Below are positions 1 through 12,192 of a stretch of 64,000 nucleotides of DNA, one piece after another. Made by a program: the position numbers and the translations under genes. The notes below the pieces were generated by a model, which saw only the letters and a program-made list of their open reading frames with translations, was not told where the DNA came from and did no database searches. Origin of the DNA: a bacterium (GTDB taxonomy: Bacteria > Calditrichota > Calditrichia > RBG-13-44-9 > J042). Positions within the stretch are counted from its first letter, which is position 1. Each line of letters begins with the position of its first letter. The stretch covers positions 1-64,000 of the forward strand of contig WFTQ01000034.1 in assembly GCA_015485355.1 (NCBI GenBank), in the 5' to 3' direction.

Positions 1-1251
1 ATTCTGTCCCAAACCCTGCCGTTTTTTTTTAATACCCGGTATCAGACCATTGTGAATGATTATCCTAACGAAGGCATTACGGAAGGCGACAGCTGGTATA
101 CCATGCAGTTGCACATGGGCTTAGCGGCCCTGGCCAGAATGGGAGATTCATCAGCCCGGCGATTGCTGATGCGATCCCTGCCGGCGGTGATCGATCTGGC
201 CCATAACGTGAATTATGAATTCCCGGTGAAATTTTTGTATGCCGGCAATCAGCCCAAATATGGATCCGAACCCGATGCCGTGGGGGGATATGCCTATCTG
301 ATGCTGGATGTGTTCGAGTTGACCGGGGACAGCACCTATCTTCAGGAGGCAATGCGGGGAATCTCTCACTTTGAGGGGAAAGGGTTCGATCTGATGTACG
401 AGGTGCACATGAGTGCCATTGGTGCCGCCGCCTGTGCCCGATTGTATGCTCTCACAAAGGACCCTTATTATTTGAACCTGAGCTATATTGCCCTGGCCAA
501 CATCTTTCGTTTAACCTGGATGTGGGAGTGCGAGTACGGATACGGAAAATACTATCAAACTTTCATGGGCTTATCTCCCATGAAGCATAGCGCCGTGATC
601 ACCCCGAAAGAGCAATACGAAACCGTATTATATCTGCTGGAATACTCCCAATTCGTCGGAGGGGTGATTCCGGAGTTTATACAACAATTGATCCGCTCCT
701 TTGTCGAGCATTCGCAGGCCGTATTGTATTACACCTATCCACCGCATCTTCCTCTGGAAGTGGTCCACACCGATTCGGCCCGTTATGGGTCATGGAATCA
801 TCCGGAGCTATACATTCCTTTGGAAGATTTACGGGAAGGTTGGGAGAAATCCGGCCAAATTGGTCAAGAGATCTATGGAGCGGGGACGGCTTTTGCCATG
901 GCCACGGTGGAAAATCTGGTAAAAATCGCCCGCTCGGATCACCCGTCCCCGGACCGGTCTTACGATTGGATACTGCGAGGGCCGTATCCCAATCCTTTCA
1001 ACGAAACCACCGAATTTATTGTGCAGCCGGTGGGGGGGAAATCGCAGAATCGTTTTGTAGAATTGAAGATATTTAACATTTTAGGGCAGGAGGTTTATCG
1101 CCGTCGGATGGCCTTGACCGACCGGAAACACCTCCGGCTGCTCTGGCAGGGGCGCAATACGCAGAACATTCCGGTAGCCTCCGGTGTGTATTTTTACCGC
1201 GTCACCCTGGGGCAAACCAGTCGTTACGGCAAATTGATGTTGGTCCGCTGA
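1..1251 (+). CDS. 5'-truncated exported protein (glycosidase-like body) with C-terminal type IX-like sorting domain
   Basis: Frame is open to base 1 (ILSQTLPFFFNTRYQTIVNDYPNEG...), so the GTG at 52 is probably internal. C-terminus 'YPNPFNETTEFIV...ILGQEVYRRR...VASGVYFYRVTLGQTSRYGKLMLVR' is a typical sorting domain. Confidence 0.8.
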   Translation: MLSQTLPFFFNTRYQTIVNDYPNEGITEGDSWYTMQLHMGLAALARMGDSSARRLLMRSLPAVIDLAHNVNYEFPVKFLYAGNQPKYGSEPDAVGGYAYLMLDVFELTGDSTYLQEAMRGISHFEGKGFDLMYEVHMSAIGAAACARLYALTKDPYYLNLSYIALANIFRLTWMWECEYGYGKYYQTFMGLSPMKHSAVITPKEQYETVLYLLEYSQFVGGVIPEFIQQLIRSFVEHSQAVLYYTYPPHLPLEVVHTDSARYGSWNHPELYIPLEDLREGWEKSGQIGQEIYGAGTAFAMATVENLVKIARSDHPSPDRSYDWILRGPYPNPFNETTEFIVQPVGGKSQNRFVELKIFNILGQEVYRRRMALTDRKHLRLLWQGRNTQNIPVASGVYFYRVTLGQTSRYGKLMLVR

Positions 1252-1314
1252 GGGTGCCAAGAAGCGGATATTCCCGATAGATGCGTGGGAAGAGCAAGCA
1301 GGGAGGACACGACG

Positions 1315-3786
1315 ATGGAAAGGCTCGATTTGACCGGAACCTGGCGGGTGGTTCCTGAGGAGGGGGATCTGCCGGAGGCGGTCGCCAAACGGTTCCCCGG
1401 AAACGGATTGCCTGCGGAGGTACCCGGAACCATCCATACCGACCTGCTGGCCGCCGGGCTCATCCCGGACCCGTTTGTAAGCCGAAATGAGCGGGAGGTG
1501 CAATGGGTTCATCATATGAATTGGTGTTATCTCCGGGAGTTTACCCTGGATCCCCAATGGTTGCATCCGGATGCCCCTCTTTTTTTGGTCTTCGAAGGGG
1601 TGGATACCATTGCCACCATTCGCTTGAACGGCAAAGACATCGCCACCACGGAAAACATGTTTCTTCCCTGCCGTGTTCCGGTAAACGATGATCTCATCGC
1701 GGGTACCAATCTTTTGGAGGTGCGCTTTGTTTCGCCTTTGACCTACGCTTTGGGCCAGGTTGAGAAGCATGGCGCCCTGGATGCGCCCAACCATGCCGAA
1801 CGGGTCTACATTCGAAAAGCGCAATACGCATTCGGTTGGGATTGGGGGCCCTCTTTACCCACGGTGGGTATCTGGCAGCCCGTTTATCTGGAAAAACCCG
1901 ATGTGGCCAGGATCGTCTATCTTCGCACTCATCCGGTGGTCGTGTCGGAACACCAGGCCCGGCTTCGGCTGGACTTTCACCTGGAGCGGTTTTCACAGGA
2001 AGCCGTTCAACTGGAGCTGGCGTTGATGATTCCTGGAGAACCGAACCCGGTCTGGCACGCGGAGCTCCGGGTGACATCCGCCAGAGTATCCTGTCCAATG
2101 GAAATTCGGCGGCCCCGCCTGTGGTGGCCCAATGGTATGGGGGAACCCTTTTGCTACCGTTTACGGGCGAGGTTGATGCATCACCGTCGCGTGCTGGATG
2201 AGGGCCAATGGTTGTTGGGAATACGGAAGGTGGAATTGCAACTGCAGGATCACCGGGGAAGACCGGCGTTTCGTTTTCGCATCAATGATCGACCGCTTTA
2301 CATTCAGGGGGCCAATTGGATCCCTGCGGATGCCTTTTTACCAAGGGTTTCCCCTCAAAAGTATCGCCGTCTGCTTCAAATGGCCCGGGATGCCGGTATG
2401 AACATGCTCCGCGTCTGGGGCGGGGGGCGGTACGAATCCGACATCTTCTATCGGTTGTGTGATGAGATGGGGATCCTGGTATGGCAGGATTTCATGTTTG
2501 CCTGCGGAAATTATCCCCAACATTCGGCTTTTCTGGAAAACGTTCGTCGGGAAGCCACCCATCAAATTTTACGACTGCAACATCATCCCAGTCTGGTGCT
2601 CTGGTGTGGGAACAATGAGAACGAGTGGATCTGGCATCAACATACCGGCAGGCCTCTGGAAGAAATGCCGGGATACGACATATTTCATCGGTTGCTACCG
2701 GAATTGTGCCGGCAACTGGATGATACCCGACCGTATTGGCCTTCCTCCCCGTTTGGAGACGATCCGGACCCCAACGACATGCACTCCGGCAATCGGCATC
2801 AATGGTCCATCTGGAGCATCTGGCAGGATTATTCCAGGGTTAAGGAGGATCACAGCCTGTTTGTCACCGAGTTTGGATTTCAGGCACCGGCTTCGCCGGA
2901 GACCCTGGCAAAGGCGATCCCCGAAAACGAACGTTTTCCCTGGAGCCGCACCATGGAACATCATAATAAACAGGAAGAAGGGACGGAACGGTTGTTTCGC
3001 TTTCTGGTTGCTCATCTGCCGGTGGCGACCGAATGGGAATCGTTTCTTTACTTGACCCAGTTGAACCAGGCCCTGGCGCTTCAAACGTGTGTGGATCACT
3101 GGCGGTTCCGCTGGCCGGAAACCGCGGGGAGTATCATCTGGCAATTGAACGATTGCTGGCCGGTCACCAGCTGGTCCCTGATCGATTCCGATTTACAGCC
3201 CAAAGCCGCCTATTTTGCGACCCGGCGGTTCTTTCGCTCCCCACGAGCAACGATTGAGGGAAACCAAAACAGCATCGAAGTTCGGGTGTTGAATATGTCT
3301 CCCGCAACCTGGAGCGGAACGCTGCATCTGGTTCAGTTCGATTTAAAAACCAATGCCGCCCGCTGGTCGGACCGACAGATGGTAGACATCCCTCCTGATC
3401 GGGTACAACGGGTTTTCCAACAGGATTGTGTTCTGACGGATACGGAGAAAGAATTCACCGTCTGGTTCTTACGGCTGCTCGATGAAGGAGACCGGGAAGT
3501 CTCCCGCTGTTATTATACCTATTTGCCTCTAAAGCACCTTCGGCTGAACCCCGAAGGGCTGAGTTGGAAAGTGGTTTTCGAAGATGCTCAGTGGCTGGAG
3601 GTGTGCCTGGAAGCCGGAACGTTTGTCCCCGGAATTTTTCTATATTGCCCCGGGGTGTTTTTTCCGGAAAATTGGCTGGATCTCTTCCCCGGGGAAGCGG
3701 TAAGCCAGAAAGGGCGGAAGCGCCGGCGGGAATCCGTGGTGGGGGATCTAAAGGTTTTTTTCCTGAATCAGTTTTATCCCCGGTAA
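1315..3786 (+). CDS. beta-mannosidase, glycoside hydrolase family 2
   Basis: 'MERLDLTGTWRV...', 'NMLRVWGGGRYESDIFYRLCDEMGILVWQDFMFAC' and 'LWCGNNENEW' are GH2 mannosidase signatures. ATG at 1315 follows a purine-rich RBS. Confidence 0.92.
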   Translation: MERLDLTGTWRVVPEEGDLPEAVAKRFPGNGLPAEVPGTIHTDLLAAGLIPDPFVSRNEREVQWVHHMNWCYLREFTLDPQWLHPDAPLFLVFEGVDTIATIRLNGKDIATTENMFLPCRVPVNDDLIAGTNLLEVRFVSPLTYALGQVEKHGALDAPNHAERVYIRKAQYAFGWDWGPSLPTVGIWQPVYLEKPDVARIVYLRTHPVVVSEHQARLRLDFHLERFSQEAVQLELALMIPGEPNPVWHAELRVTSARVSCPMEIRRPRLWWPNGMGEPFCYRLRARLMHHRRVLDEGQWLLGIRKVELQLQDHRGRPAFRFRINDRPLYIQGANWIPADAFLPRVSPQKYRRLLQMARDAGMNMLRVWGGGRYESDIFYRLCDEMGILVWQDFMFACGNYPQHSAFLENVRREATHQILRLQHHPSLVLWCGNNENEWIWHQHTGRPLEEMPGYDIFHRLLPELCRQLDDTRPYWPSSPFGDDPDPNDMHSGNRHQWSIWSIWQDYSRVKEDHSLFVTEFGFQAPASPETLAKAIPENERFPWSRTMEHHNKQEEGTERLFRFLVAHLPVATEWESFLYLTQLNQALALQTCVDHWRFRWPETAGSIIWQLNDCWPVTSWSLIDSDLQPKAAYFATRRFFRSPRATIEGNQNSIEVRVLNMSPATWSGTLHLVQFDLKTNAARWSDRQMVDIPPDRVQRVFQQDCVLTDTEKEFTVWFLRLLDEGDREVSRCYYTYLPLKHLRLNPEGLSWKVVFEDAQWLEVCLEAGTFVPGIFLYCPGVFFPENWLDLFPGEAVSQKGRKRRRESVVGDLKVFFLNQFYPR

Positions 3787-3986
3787 AAAGGGTCGGGCCG
3801 CCTTTGTTCCCGGGCCGGGTGGCTGACCGGTTCCAGCTATCGAGGCAAGCGATGAATCGGGAGGCCTGTAGTTCCCAACGGCTTGTGTTTACGGCCTTCG
3901 ATAAGGGTTCTCCCAAATGGGCAAGATGAAATTTGTCTTGATTTTTTTCGGTACCCCGTGTAAATTGGCAGCGCTTTAAGATCGAT

Positions 3987-4059
<73 letters not shown>

Positions 4060-4064
4060 CCGGT

Positions 4065-4103
4065 AACGGGCATGAGGAGAAAGAATCATGCCCGTTTGCT
4101 TTT
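4065..4103 (+). terminator. intrinsic terminator after tRNA-Phe
   Basis: AACGGGCATGA / TCATGCCCGTT 11-bp stem followed by a T-rich run. Confidence 0.8.
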
Positions 4104-4230
4104 ATAAGACCGGTCTCGGAGGCGTTTGGGCTCATGCTCCGGGATGAGAGACCCATTCAGCGGTGATCCTGCCCGGTAACTCAGACCACCACGCCGACAA
4201 AACGGATGCCGTCATTCGGGTTGGCGTTAT

Positions 4231-6138
4231 TCACTTTAACAGAATCATCTTGCGCGTGCGGGTCCAGTTGCCCGCCTGCAGGCGATAGTAATATATCCCC
4301 GATGGTAGACCCCCGGCATTAAAGGATACCGAATAGCGTCCCGGATGCAGGGAATCATCCAGCAAAAGGGCTACCCGTCGGCCACGGGTGTTAAACACTT
4401 CCAGAAGCACTCGCTGGGAGGAATGCGCCGTAGAGCCCACCTCGAAGGCAATGGTGGTAACAGGATTAAAAGGATTGGGGTAACAGGGGTATAACCGATA
4501 TCGCCCCGCGGTCGCACTGCTTTGCCCGGGGGAAAAGGTCACCACCGTTATCCGGGTCGTAGCCAGTGGAATGCGCTGTCCGGAAAGACTCACTTCCTGT
4601 AATCGGTACCAGTAGGTGTGCCCCTTTTCCACCTGATGATCCAGAAATTGGTATTTGCGTGTTCGAGAATGGTTCCCTGCTCCCCGCAGCGCGGGATGAG
4701 TTGCGTAACTGGCTAAAAATTGAAAGTGACTGCTGTCTTTCCGGGACTTTTCCAGTATGAAACCCAGGGTATTGATTTCCGAAGCGGTTTCCCATTTCAG
4801 TACAATGCCGTTTTGTACCACCTGCGCCGTAAAGAATCGCAAAGCCACCGGAAGGCTCTGATCGGTATTTCCATCGGAGTTTACGTTGCCGGCGGTTTGT
4901 CCGTAAGGCCCGCCCCATTGAAAATCTGGATAGGCGTTCCCGTTGCCGAGCAGTTGCAGAGACATCCCTGGGGCCTCGGTGCCGCTTTCGGCTATCCCAA
5001 TGTCGCTGCTGGTGTCACCAGAAGCGACTCCGGCGGTGGCTGTGAAACTCCCTTCGTAACTAAGAAATTGAATCAAATTGCCCTGATAATCCAAACTGAG
5101 ACCATCGGGCCCGTCCCGAAGGCCGGGTATTGGTTTGTAGTACACCTGTAAATCTCCCTGACGGATTCCCGGGGTAAAGGTGTCTATGGTATGAGTATCG
5201 TAAACGGTTCCTGTACTCCCATCGTACAGAGTCAGGGTGATGCGGGACAGATCGGTAAAGTAAGCCGGTACCACGACCTCGACGAATTCGTTGACGTCAT
5301 TTCCGGCGTTATCGTAGTGGAATTCGTTGATCCAGATTTGGGGTGTGGAAAGCGGTCTTTTCAATAACCAGTCGATGGCGGTCCACAGCCAGTTCCAATC
5401 CGACTCTTTATCGTCCAGACTGTCGGCAAACGATGTGCCGTCCCGGCTGGTGTTTTCGTCGATTTCGGGATGAATACCCATCAATAGTACCCGACCGCTT
5501 CCGTAAGTCAAGGAGATGCCCCCCACACTGTCGTGGTAAGCGGCCCAGGTGAATAGGGTGTCTACCGCAACGCCCGCATGGGGCACAAAGGTCTGGCCCC
5601 CATAATAGAGCGAGGTCATGGTTGCGGGGGAGTACTGATTGACGGGATGTGCGGGGTTCAGGTTGACGGGCGTCATGGTATAATCGGGCCAGGGTGCGAT
5701 GGCATCGATGGCCCCATTGGAAAATCCCTGAAACAGGTCCAGGGGATAGTCATAAGTACCGCCTTCCCATCGGATGGAGTCGGAGGCGTAATAGGCTCCG
5801 GCGCAAGTACCGATGTAACCCCCGCCCGAAAACACCAGGTCCCGAATGTGCTGCACCCCATTGGCATCGATGTAAAGTTTGTAATAATAAGCATCTCCTC
5901 CCGGCATAAAAATCGCCCGATAATAATTTTTCAGAACGTAGGTGTTGACATCCGAAGGGGTCACCCGCTCGTGAGAAATACCCTTCCAATCCAGAAAATT
6001 TTCAAAGGCGATCACCCCATCGATCCAGGCTCCCGGGCCGACGTAGATGGCAAATGTGGCCCCGTTAACGGCCGGAAGAGGATTTATCGCCAGCAGGATA
6101 CAACACCCGAAAACGGTGATTTTTCCGCTCATCGTCAC
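4231..6138 (-). CDS. exported BPL_N (GATase1-like) domain protein with lamin-tail-like region and C-terminal sorting domain
   Basis: Signal peptide; 'IYVGPGAW...FMPGGDAYYYK...GGGYIGTCAGAYYASDSI'; 'IWINEFHYDNAGNDVNEFVEVVVPAY'; 'YPCYPNPFNPVTTIAFEV...GRRVALLLD...LPSGIYYYRLQAG'. Confidence 0.82.
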   Translation of the reverse strand: MTMSGKITVFGCCILLAINPLPAVNGATFAIYVGPGAWIDGVIAFENFLDWKGISHERVTPSDVNTYVLKNYYRAIFMPGGDAYYYKLYIDANGVQHIRDLVFSGGGYIGTCAGAYYASDSIRWEGGTYDYPLDLFQGFSNGAIDAIAPWPDYTMTPVNLNPAHPVNQYSPATMTSLYYGGQTFVPHAGVAVDTLFTWAAYHDSVGGISLTYGSGRVLLMGIHPEIDENTSRDGTSFADSLDDKESDWNWLWTAIDWLLKRPLSTPQIWINEFHYDNAGNDVNEFVEVVVPAYFTDLSRITLTLYDGSTGTVYDTHTIDTFTPGIRQGDLQVYYKPIPGLRDGPDGLSLDYQGNLIQFLSYEGSFTATAGVASGDTSSDIGIAESGTEAPGMSLQLLGNGNAYPDFQWGGPYGQTAGNVNSDGNTDQSLPVALRFFTAQVVQNGIVLKWETASEINTLGFILEKSRKDSSHFQFLASYATHPALRGAGNHSRTRKYQFLDHQVEKGHTYWYRLQEVSLSGQRIPLATTRITVVTFSPGQSSATAGRYRLYPCYPNPFNPVTTIAFEVGSTAHSSQRVLLEVFNTRGRRVALLLDDSLHPGRYSVSFNAGGLPSGIYYYRLQAGNWTRTRKMILLK

Positions 6139-6262
6139 CCCCTTGGTTCAATGGGTTATCCTATTGTAGATTCAAAAAACCCCCAAAGGGAAAGGTCGAT
6201 GCTTCGTGCTCGTGTTTTTCAAGTGGGGGTGGGATGTCACCCTGTTCCTGTGGTGGCATTGT

Positions 6263-7687
6263 CTACAGTATGAAGTACGATTCGTAGTCAATCCGGGCAT
6301 TTTTGAGCCGGTAAGCACCGCTACGACGATCCAGCACGTATTCACCCTTCCATTCTCTTCGGGCGATGGTCTGCAGAATGTGGATCAGGGTGTCGATTTC
6401 CTGTTCGGTATTGTAAATACCGAAACTCACCCGAACGGCCCCGGGGATCCGGGAACGATCTCCTCGACGAATATCTTCTTCGATGACGGCGGCTTCTTCT
6501 TCCGAAATACCCAACATCAGTTTGATGTATGGATGGGCGCAAAAACAACCGTTACGCACGGCAATACCGGCTTCGTGATTGAGGATGGCGGCCACCAGGG
6601 CATGGTGCAATGCTCCAATATTAAAGGTGATCACCCCCAGGCGATGTTCGACCTGATTGGGATCATCACCGCCAAGAATACGGATCTCGGGAATCTCCCG
6701 CAACCGTTCCAGGGCATACCGGGTCAGTCGGGCTTCGTGTTCCGCCACGCGCTCCATGCCGATTTCTTCCAGAACCATCATGGCTTTGACCATGGCCAGT
6801 ACACCGACCGTGTTGGGTGTACCGGCTTCTTCCTTTTCCGGGGGTGCCGTCCATTCGACCCGATCATAAGAGACGATGTCCACGGTGCCGCCGCCTACCA
6901 TGTCGGGTTCGCCCGTCTGGAAAACTGCCTGATCCCCGATCAGGACACCGGCGCCGAAGGGGGCGTACATTTTGTGAGCCGAAAAGGCTAAAAAATCAAT
7001 GTGACCCGGATCCGCTTGGGGTCGCATGTCGATCTTTCGATGGGGAATCAGTTGAGCAGCATCGACCAGAATCTTGACCCCATAGCGGTGGCAAATTGCC
7101 GCCAGGCGATGAATATCATTGACCCATCCAGTCACGTTCGAGGCTCCGGTGACGGCGAACAGTTTTACCCGATCCCTATGTTGTTCCAGTTGCCGAATCA
7201 GATCCTGTTCCCGCAGACGTCCCTGGGAATCCACATCGATGTGGATGACGCCGGCCCGCTTTCGCCAGGGAAGGTCGTTGGAATGATGCTCCATGCGGGT
7301 GACCAGTACATTGTCTCCCGGGGAAAGGTCCAGCCGGTGGGCCAGTTTGTTAATCGCCTCGGTGGTGTTCTTCACAAAGATCACCGCATGACCGGATAGG
7401 TCCAGCCCCACAAAGCGAGCGACTTGCTCCCTGGCCTGATCGTACAGTTCGGAACTGAGCTGGGATTTGAACCCGCTGCCTCGATGAATGCTGCTATACC
7501 AGTTCATCAGTTCGTTTATCTTATCGAGAACGGGCCGAAGGACGGGGGTACTGGCGGCGTTGTCGAAATTGATATACGGAGCGTGCGAGCCGTCCAGAAG
7601 CGGAACCCGGGTATGAATCCCCACCACATAATCCCGTACATTTTCGATGGTGATCCCGCCATGGGCGGATTGACGCAAATAGTCCAT
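6263..7687 (-). CDS. class V aminotransferase (cysteine desulfurase-like)
   Basis: 'YINFDNAASTPVLRPV', 'FVKNTTEAINKLAHRL', 'VLVDAAQLIPHRKID..HIDFLAFSAHKMYAPFGAGVLIG'. Confidence 0.9.
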   Translation of the reverse strand: MDYLRQSAHGGITIENVRDYVVGIHTRVPLLDGSHAPYINFDNAASTPVLRPVLDKINELMNWYSSIHRGSGFKSQLSSELYDQAREQVARFVGLDLSGHAVIFVKNTTEAINKLAHRLDLSPGDNVLVTRMEHHSNDLPWRKRAGVIHIDVDSQGRLREQDLIRQLEQHRDRVKLFAVTGASNVTGWVNDIHRLAAICHRYGVKILVDAAQLIPHRKIDMRPQADPGHIDFLAFSAHKMYAPFGAGVLIGDQAVFQTGEPDMVGGGTVDIVSYDRVEWTAPPEKEEAGTPNTVGVLAMVKAMMVLEEIGMERVAEHEARLTRYALERLREIPEIRILGGDDPNQVEHRLGVITFNIGALHHALVAAILNHEAGIAVRNGCFCAHPYIKLMLGISEEEAAVIEEDIRRGDRSRIPGAVRVSFGIYNTEQEIDTLIHILQTIARREWKGEYVLDRRSGAYRLKNARIDYESYFIL

Positions 7688-7760
7688 AAGGCATTTCCCC
7701 TGGATTTTGGTTGCAATGTCCGGCTCTATGAGAAAGATCGGGAAGATGATCCGAAACGCA

Positions 7761-8338
7761 TTACCTCGGATACGAAACGAATCGCATTTTTAAATAAAAT
7801 AAGAGAAGAATGGTTAAAAAGCTCAAGAAAGTACTTTTTTCGGACTTTAAGGCCGCCTTCAGGTCCGGGTCGACCGGATGCGCTGGCGGTGCGGGGGAGA
7901 AGCGGGGGAAAAAGCGCGGGACCTGCTGTTGATACCGGCGATAAGTGGACCCAAACAATTCCGTCAACTTTTGCTCCTCCAGGCGGACAATCCAGTAATA
8001 CTGAAAACCGAAATAAATCCAGACGATGAATAGGAGCCAGGGAGTCCACACGTTGGGGATGATCGCCGCCCCGGTGTAGATGAGCATGTTCCCGAGGTAA
8101 AGGGGGTTGCGCACATAGGCGAAAGGACCGTCAGTCACCAGTCGGGGGGCACCCACCTGGCGGGTGCGAGTAGCCCCTCCGGCGTAGCTCACTCCCCAGA
8201 GGCGAATCGCTTCTCCCAAAAGCATGCCCATAAGGCCCAGAAAAAAGGATTGGGGTGTGGGCCGGGCAAAGTATACAATGATCAGCACCAGGGGTAGCGG
8301 GGTTATACCGCGGTATTTGAAAAAGAATTCTCCCAGTG

Positions 8339-8342
<4 letters not shown>
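7761..8342 (-). CDS. isoprenylcysteine carboxyl methyltransferase-like / methyltransferase family membrane protein
   Basis: 'LVTDGPFAYVRNPLYLGNMLIYTGAAI...RLEEQKLTELFGSTYRRYQQQVPRFFPRF', typical of ICMT/PEMT family. Confidence 0.85.
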
Positions 8343-9353
<1,011 letters not shown>

Positions 9354-9367
<14 letters not shown>

Positions 9368-10652
9368 AGGGAATTTCTTTTAATTCTTCCAGGCGATAGG
9401 CCTTCCGCCCTTCTATGGAGATGAATATGACTTCCACTTTACGATCTTCCAGATAATAGACCCATTTCAGGTAGGGTTTTCTTTCCGGATCCAGGCTACG
9501 GTCTTCAACAAAGTCCGGTTCCCCATAAAGGATGAAGATTTTTCCAATATCGGTTTCCCAGCCTTTTTCCCCCTTGTCGCTCCAGCGGCGATTGGCGATG
9601 TCCACCCTGCGATAGAATTCCGCCATGGCTTCGTTGAAAGGGGTACCCGGTGTCGGGTCGCGCTCCCGCCAGAACTCCCGAAAACGTCGCTTTAACAGGG
9701 GAAGAGGCGCATCCCGAAACCTCAGATAGTCGTCCTCCTCCATCAGATAACGCAATGGCTTTATGGCCTGACGCAGGTTCCATAAGCTTAAGGGTTTATC
9801 GAACCAGATCACCTTAAAGGGGGATGTTCTTTTAATCGCTTGCGATGAAAACCCCCACTCGGTGCGAATCTCGTATTTCCCTTCCGGTAAAAGATGAGCG
9901 GCCATTGGAACGGCCAGAAAGGTGACCCGGGGAGGCGCCGTCCAGCTGGTATCGGTTTGCAGGGCTGTTCGTCCGGTCTCGTCGCTGTAAATGCCGATTC
10001 GAAACGTGCGCAAGAAGTCCTCTTTGGGTGTCCGATAATGAAAAAGTACCGTAACATCGCGATTAAAATCCCAGTGTTGCCCGAAAGCCGAAGGCCGGCC
10101 CGGGAATTGAGGGAACGCCTCCGGCGGGGCAGTGTCCGGATAAATCAATAAGGGACCGCTGATGAAAGGTTGTCGGTCGAAGGTTAAATCCATTTTCCGT
10201 TTAATTCGAAACTGTAACGCCCCGTTCAAATCGGTGTACCGAAAGTATACCGAATACTTGGCCGGGGGTACGGTTAGGGTGTCCATCGTAAAGTGAAAAA
10301 GGTGTTTTAAATTGGTGGAGTCGAATGTAGCCGTTTGAACGGTGGTTTGCCAGAGCCGGGTGTAACCGTGTGCGTCGTCGTTTTCTTTGAACACCACTTC
10401 AATTTCTGCATCGGCCACATACTTTTCCCCCTGAGTGCGGAAGAGCAAGTAATCGTATTGAATTTCCACAAATAGATAAACCCGAAATGCGGTGCTGTCT
10501 TTAAACACAGGAAAAGGGCGAAATGCCACCGGTTTTTTCTGCACCATTCCTTCGAATGGCCGCTTTAATCGATAGATTTCTTCATATTGAGGGTGGGCGG
10601 TGGAATGCAAGAGAAATAAAAAGAGCAGGTAGATGATCCGCCGCGGTTTCAT
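9354..10652 (-). CDS. GWxTD domain-containing protein
   Basis: Signal peptide 'MKPRRIIYLLFLFLLHSTAHPQ'; 'GWETDIGKIFILYGEPDFVEDRSL...KWVYYLEDRKVEVIFI'. Start reset to ATG at 10652. Confidence 0.85.
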
Positions 10653-10869
10653 GGTCGCCTTTTTTGAAAAATATAAGGGAACCATCCGATCAAAAGCAAC
10701 CTCTATCCATTTTCCACGGAAATTAAAGAAAAAGGATGGGGGTTGCAGTTTTTCTTTCAAATCTTTAAAATGGGGGGCAGGTTCCAGGAAGATGGATTGG
10801 AGGCATCGTCGGTAACGGTTTTCCCGGGTTGGGGAAAGATGGACCACAAACAACAGAGGAGAGTGATGA

Positions 10870-12192
10870 ATGGCAACCCATGTGTCCCTTCCGTTGGAGA
10901 GGCAGGAACCCTCCGCTTTTTACCGTTGGTTGGTGTTGGCGGTGGCCAGCTTAGCCATGTTCGGCAATTATTATGTGTACGATAGTATCAGTCCCCTTGC
11001 CGATGTGTTGAAGCAGCAGCTGGGCTTTTCGAACACCAACATCGGGATGTTGAACGCCATTTATAGTTTTCCCAACATTTTTATGGTGTTGGTGGGAGGC
11101 TTTATTATCGATCGGATTGGAACTCGAAGGGCGACCTTGATTTTTGCCACATTGTGTTTTGTGGGGGCCGGTTTGACCGCGGTCTCTCCCCGATTTGAGG
11201 TCATGGCCGCCGGTCGATTGATTTTCGGCCTGGGTGCCGAATCGTTAATCGTGGCCGTGACGACCGCCCTGGCGAAATACTTTAAAGGCAAAGAACTCAG
11301 CTTTGCTTTTGGGATGAATCTAACCATCGCCCGGTTAGGCTCCTTTGCCGCCCTCAATTCTCCCACCTGGGCCAAAGCGAGCTATGCCCACTGGCAATGG
11401 CCCCTGTTGATTAGCGTGATCGCGGGACTGATATGTGTTATTGCCGCAGCTGTTTACTGGCTGCTGGATGCCCGTGCCGAAAAAAGGTACGTGGTGGGTC
11501 GGGAAGAAGAACCCGAAAAGGTGGTGCTGCGGGATATTTTCCGTTTTGGTCGGTCCTACTGGTATATTGTTTTGTTGTGTGTCACCTTTTATTCGGCCAT
11601 TTTTCCCTTTCAAACCTTTGCCGTTAAATTTTTCATCGAGGCCCATGGTACCAGCCGGGAACTGGGTGGATTTCTGAATAGCATGCTGACCCTTTTTGCC
11701 ATGATATTTACCCCCTTGTTCGGCCTATTGGCGGATACGATCGGCCGGCGGGCCTTGTTGATGATGTTTGGCTCTCTGTTGCTCATACCGGTTTACCTGT
11801 TGATGACGTATACCGGCATTCCGCTTTATCTTCCCATGGCCATGATGGGCATCGCCTTTTCTCTAATCCCTGCAGTGATGTGGCCCTCGGTGGCTTACAT
11901 CGTGGAGCAGTCGAAACTGGGCACCGCTTATGGATTAATGACCATGATTCAGAATATCGGTTTGTTTGCCTTTAATGTCATCATTGGATGGGCGAACGAT
12001 TTCATGCAGGCCGGCAGAGACAACCCCGAAGGCTATCAACTGGGCATGTGGATCTTTACCTCTCTGGGCTTCTTTGGCTTTCTATTTGCCTTTTTATTAA
12101 GGAAGAACGAAATGAAACCCCATAGCCACGGGCTGGAATGGAGCCGTAAAGAAAGGGAACGCCGAAGGCCCTCCCCTTCGATAGACCGGTGA
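10870..12192 (+). CDS. MFS transporter
   Basis: 12-TM-like hydrophobic pattern; 'FIIDRIGTRRATLIFA', 'LADTIGRRALLMMFGS'. Confidence 0.9.
   Translation: MATHVSLPLERQEPSAFYRWLVLAVASLAMFGNYYVYDSISPLADVLKQQLGFSNTNIGMLNAIYSFPNIFMVLVGGFIIDRIGTRRATLIFATLCFVGAGLTAVSPRFEVMAAGRLIFGLGAESLIVAVTTALAKYFKGKELSFAFGMNLTIARLGSFAALNSPTWAKASYAHWQWPLLISVIAGLICVIAAAVYWLLDARAEKRYVVGREEEPEKVVLRDIFRFGRSYWYIVLLCVTFYSAIFPFQTFAVKFFIEAHGTSRELGGFLNSMLTLFAMIFTPLFGLLADTIGRRALLMMFGSLLLIPVYLLMTYTGIPLYLPMAMMGIAFSLIPAVMWPSVAYIVEQSKLGTAYGLMTMIQNIGLFAFNVIIGWANDFMQAGRDNPEGYQLGMWIFTSLGFFGFLFAFLLRKNEMKPHSHGLEWSRKERERRRPSPSIDR

Noticed and set aside
1081-1824. 247-aa minus-strand ORF
   Set aside because: Antisense to the sorting-domain protein and GH2 genes; no recognisable domain.
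5578-6273. 231-aa plus-strand ORF (and 6206-6991, 261 aa)
   Set aside because: Antisense to well-supported BPL_N and class V aminotransferase genes; no domain texture.
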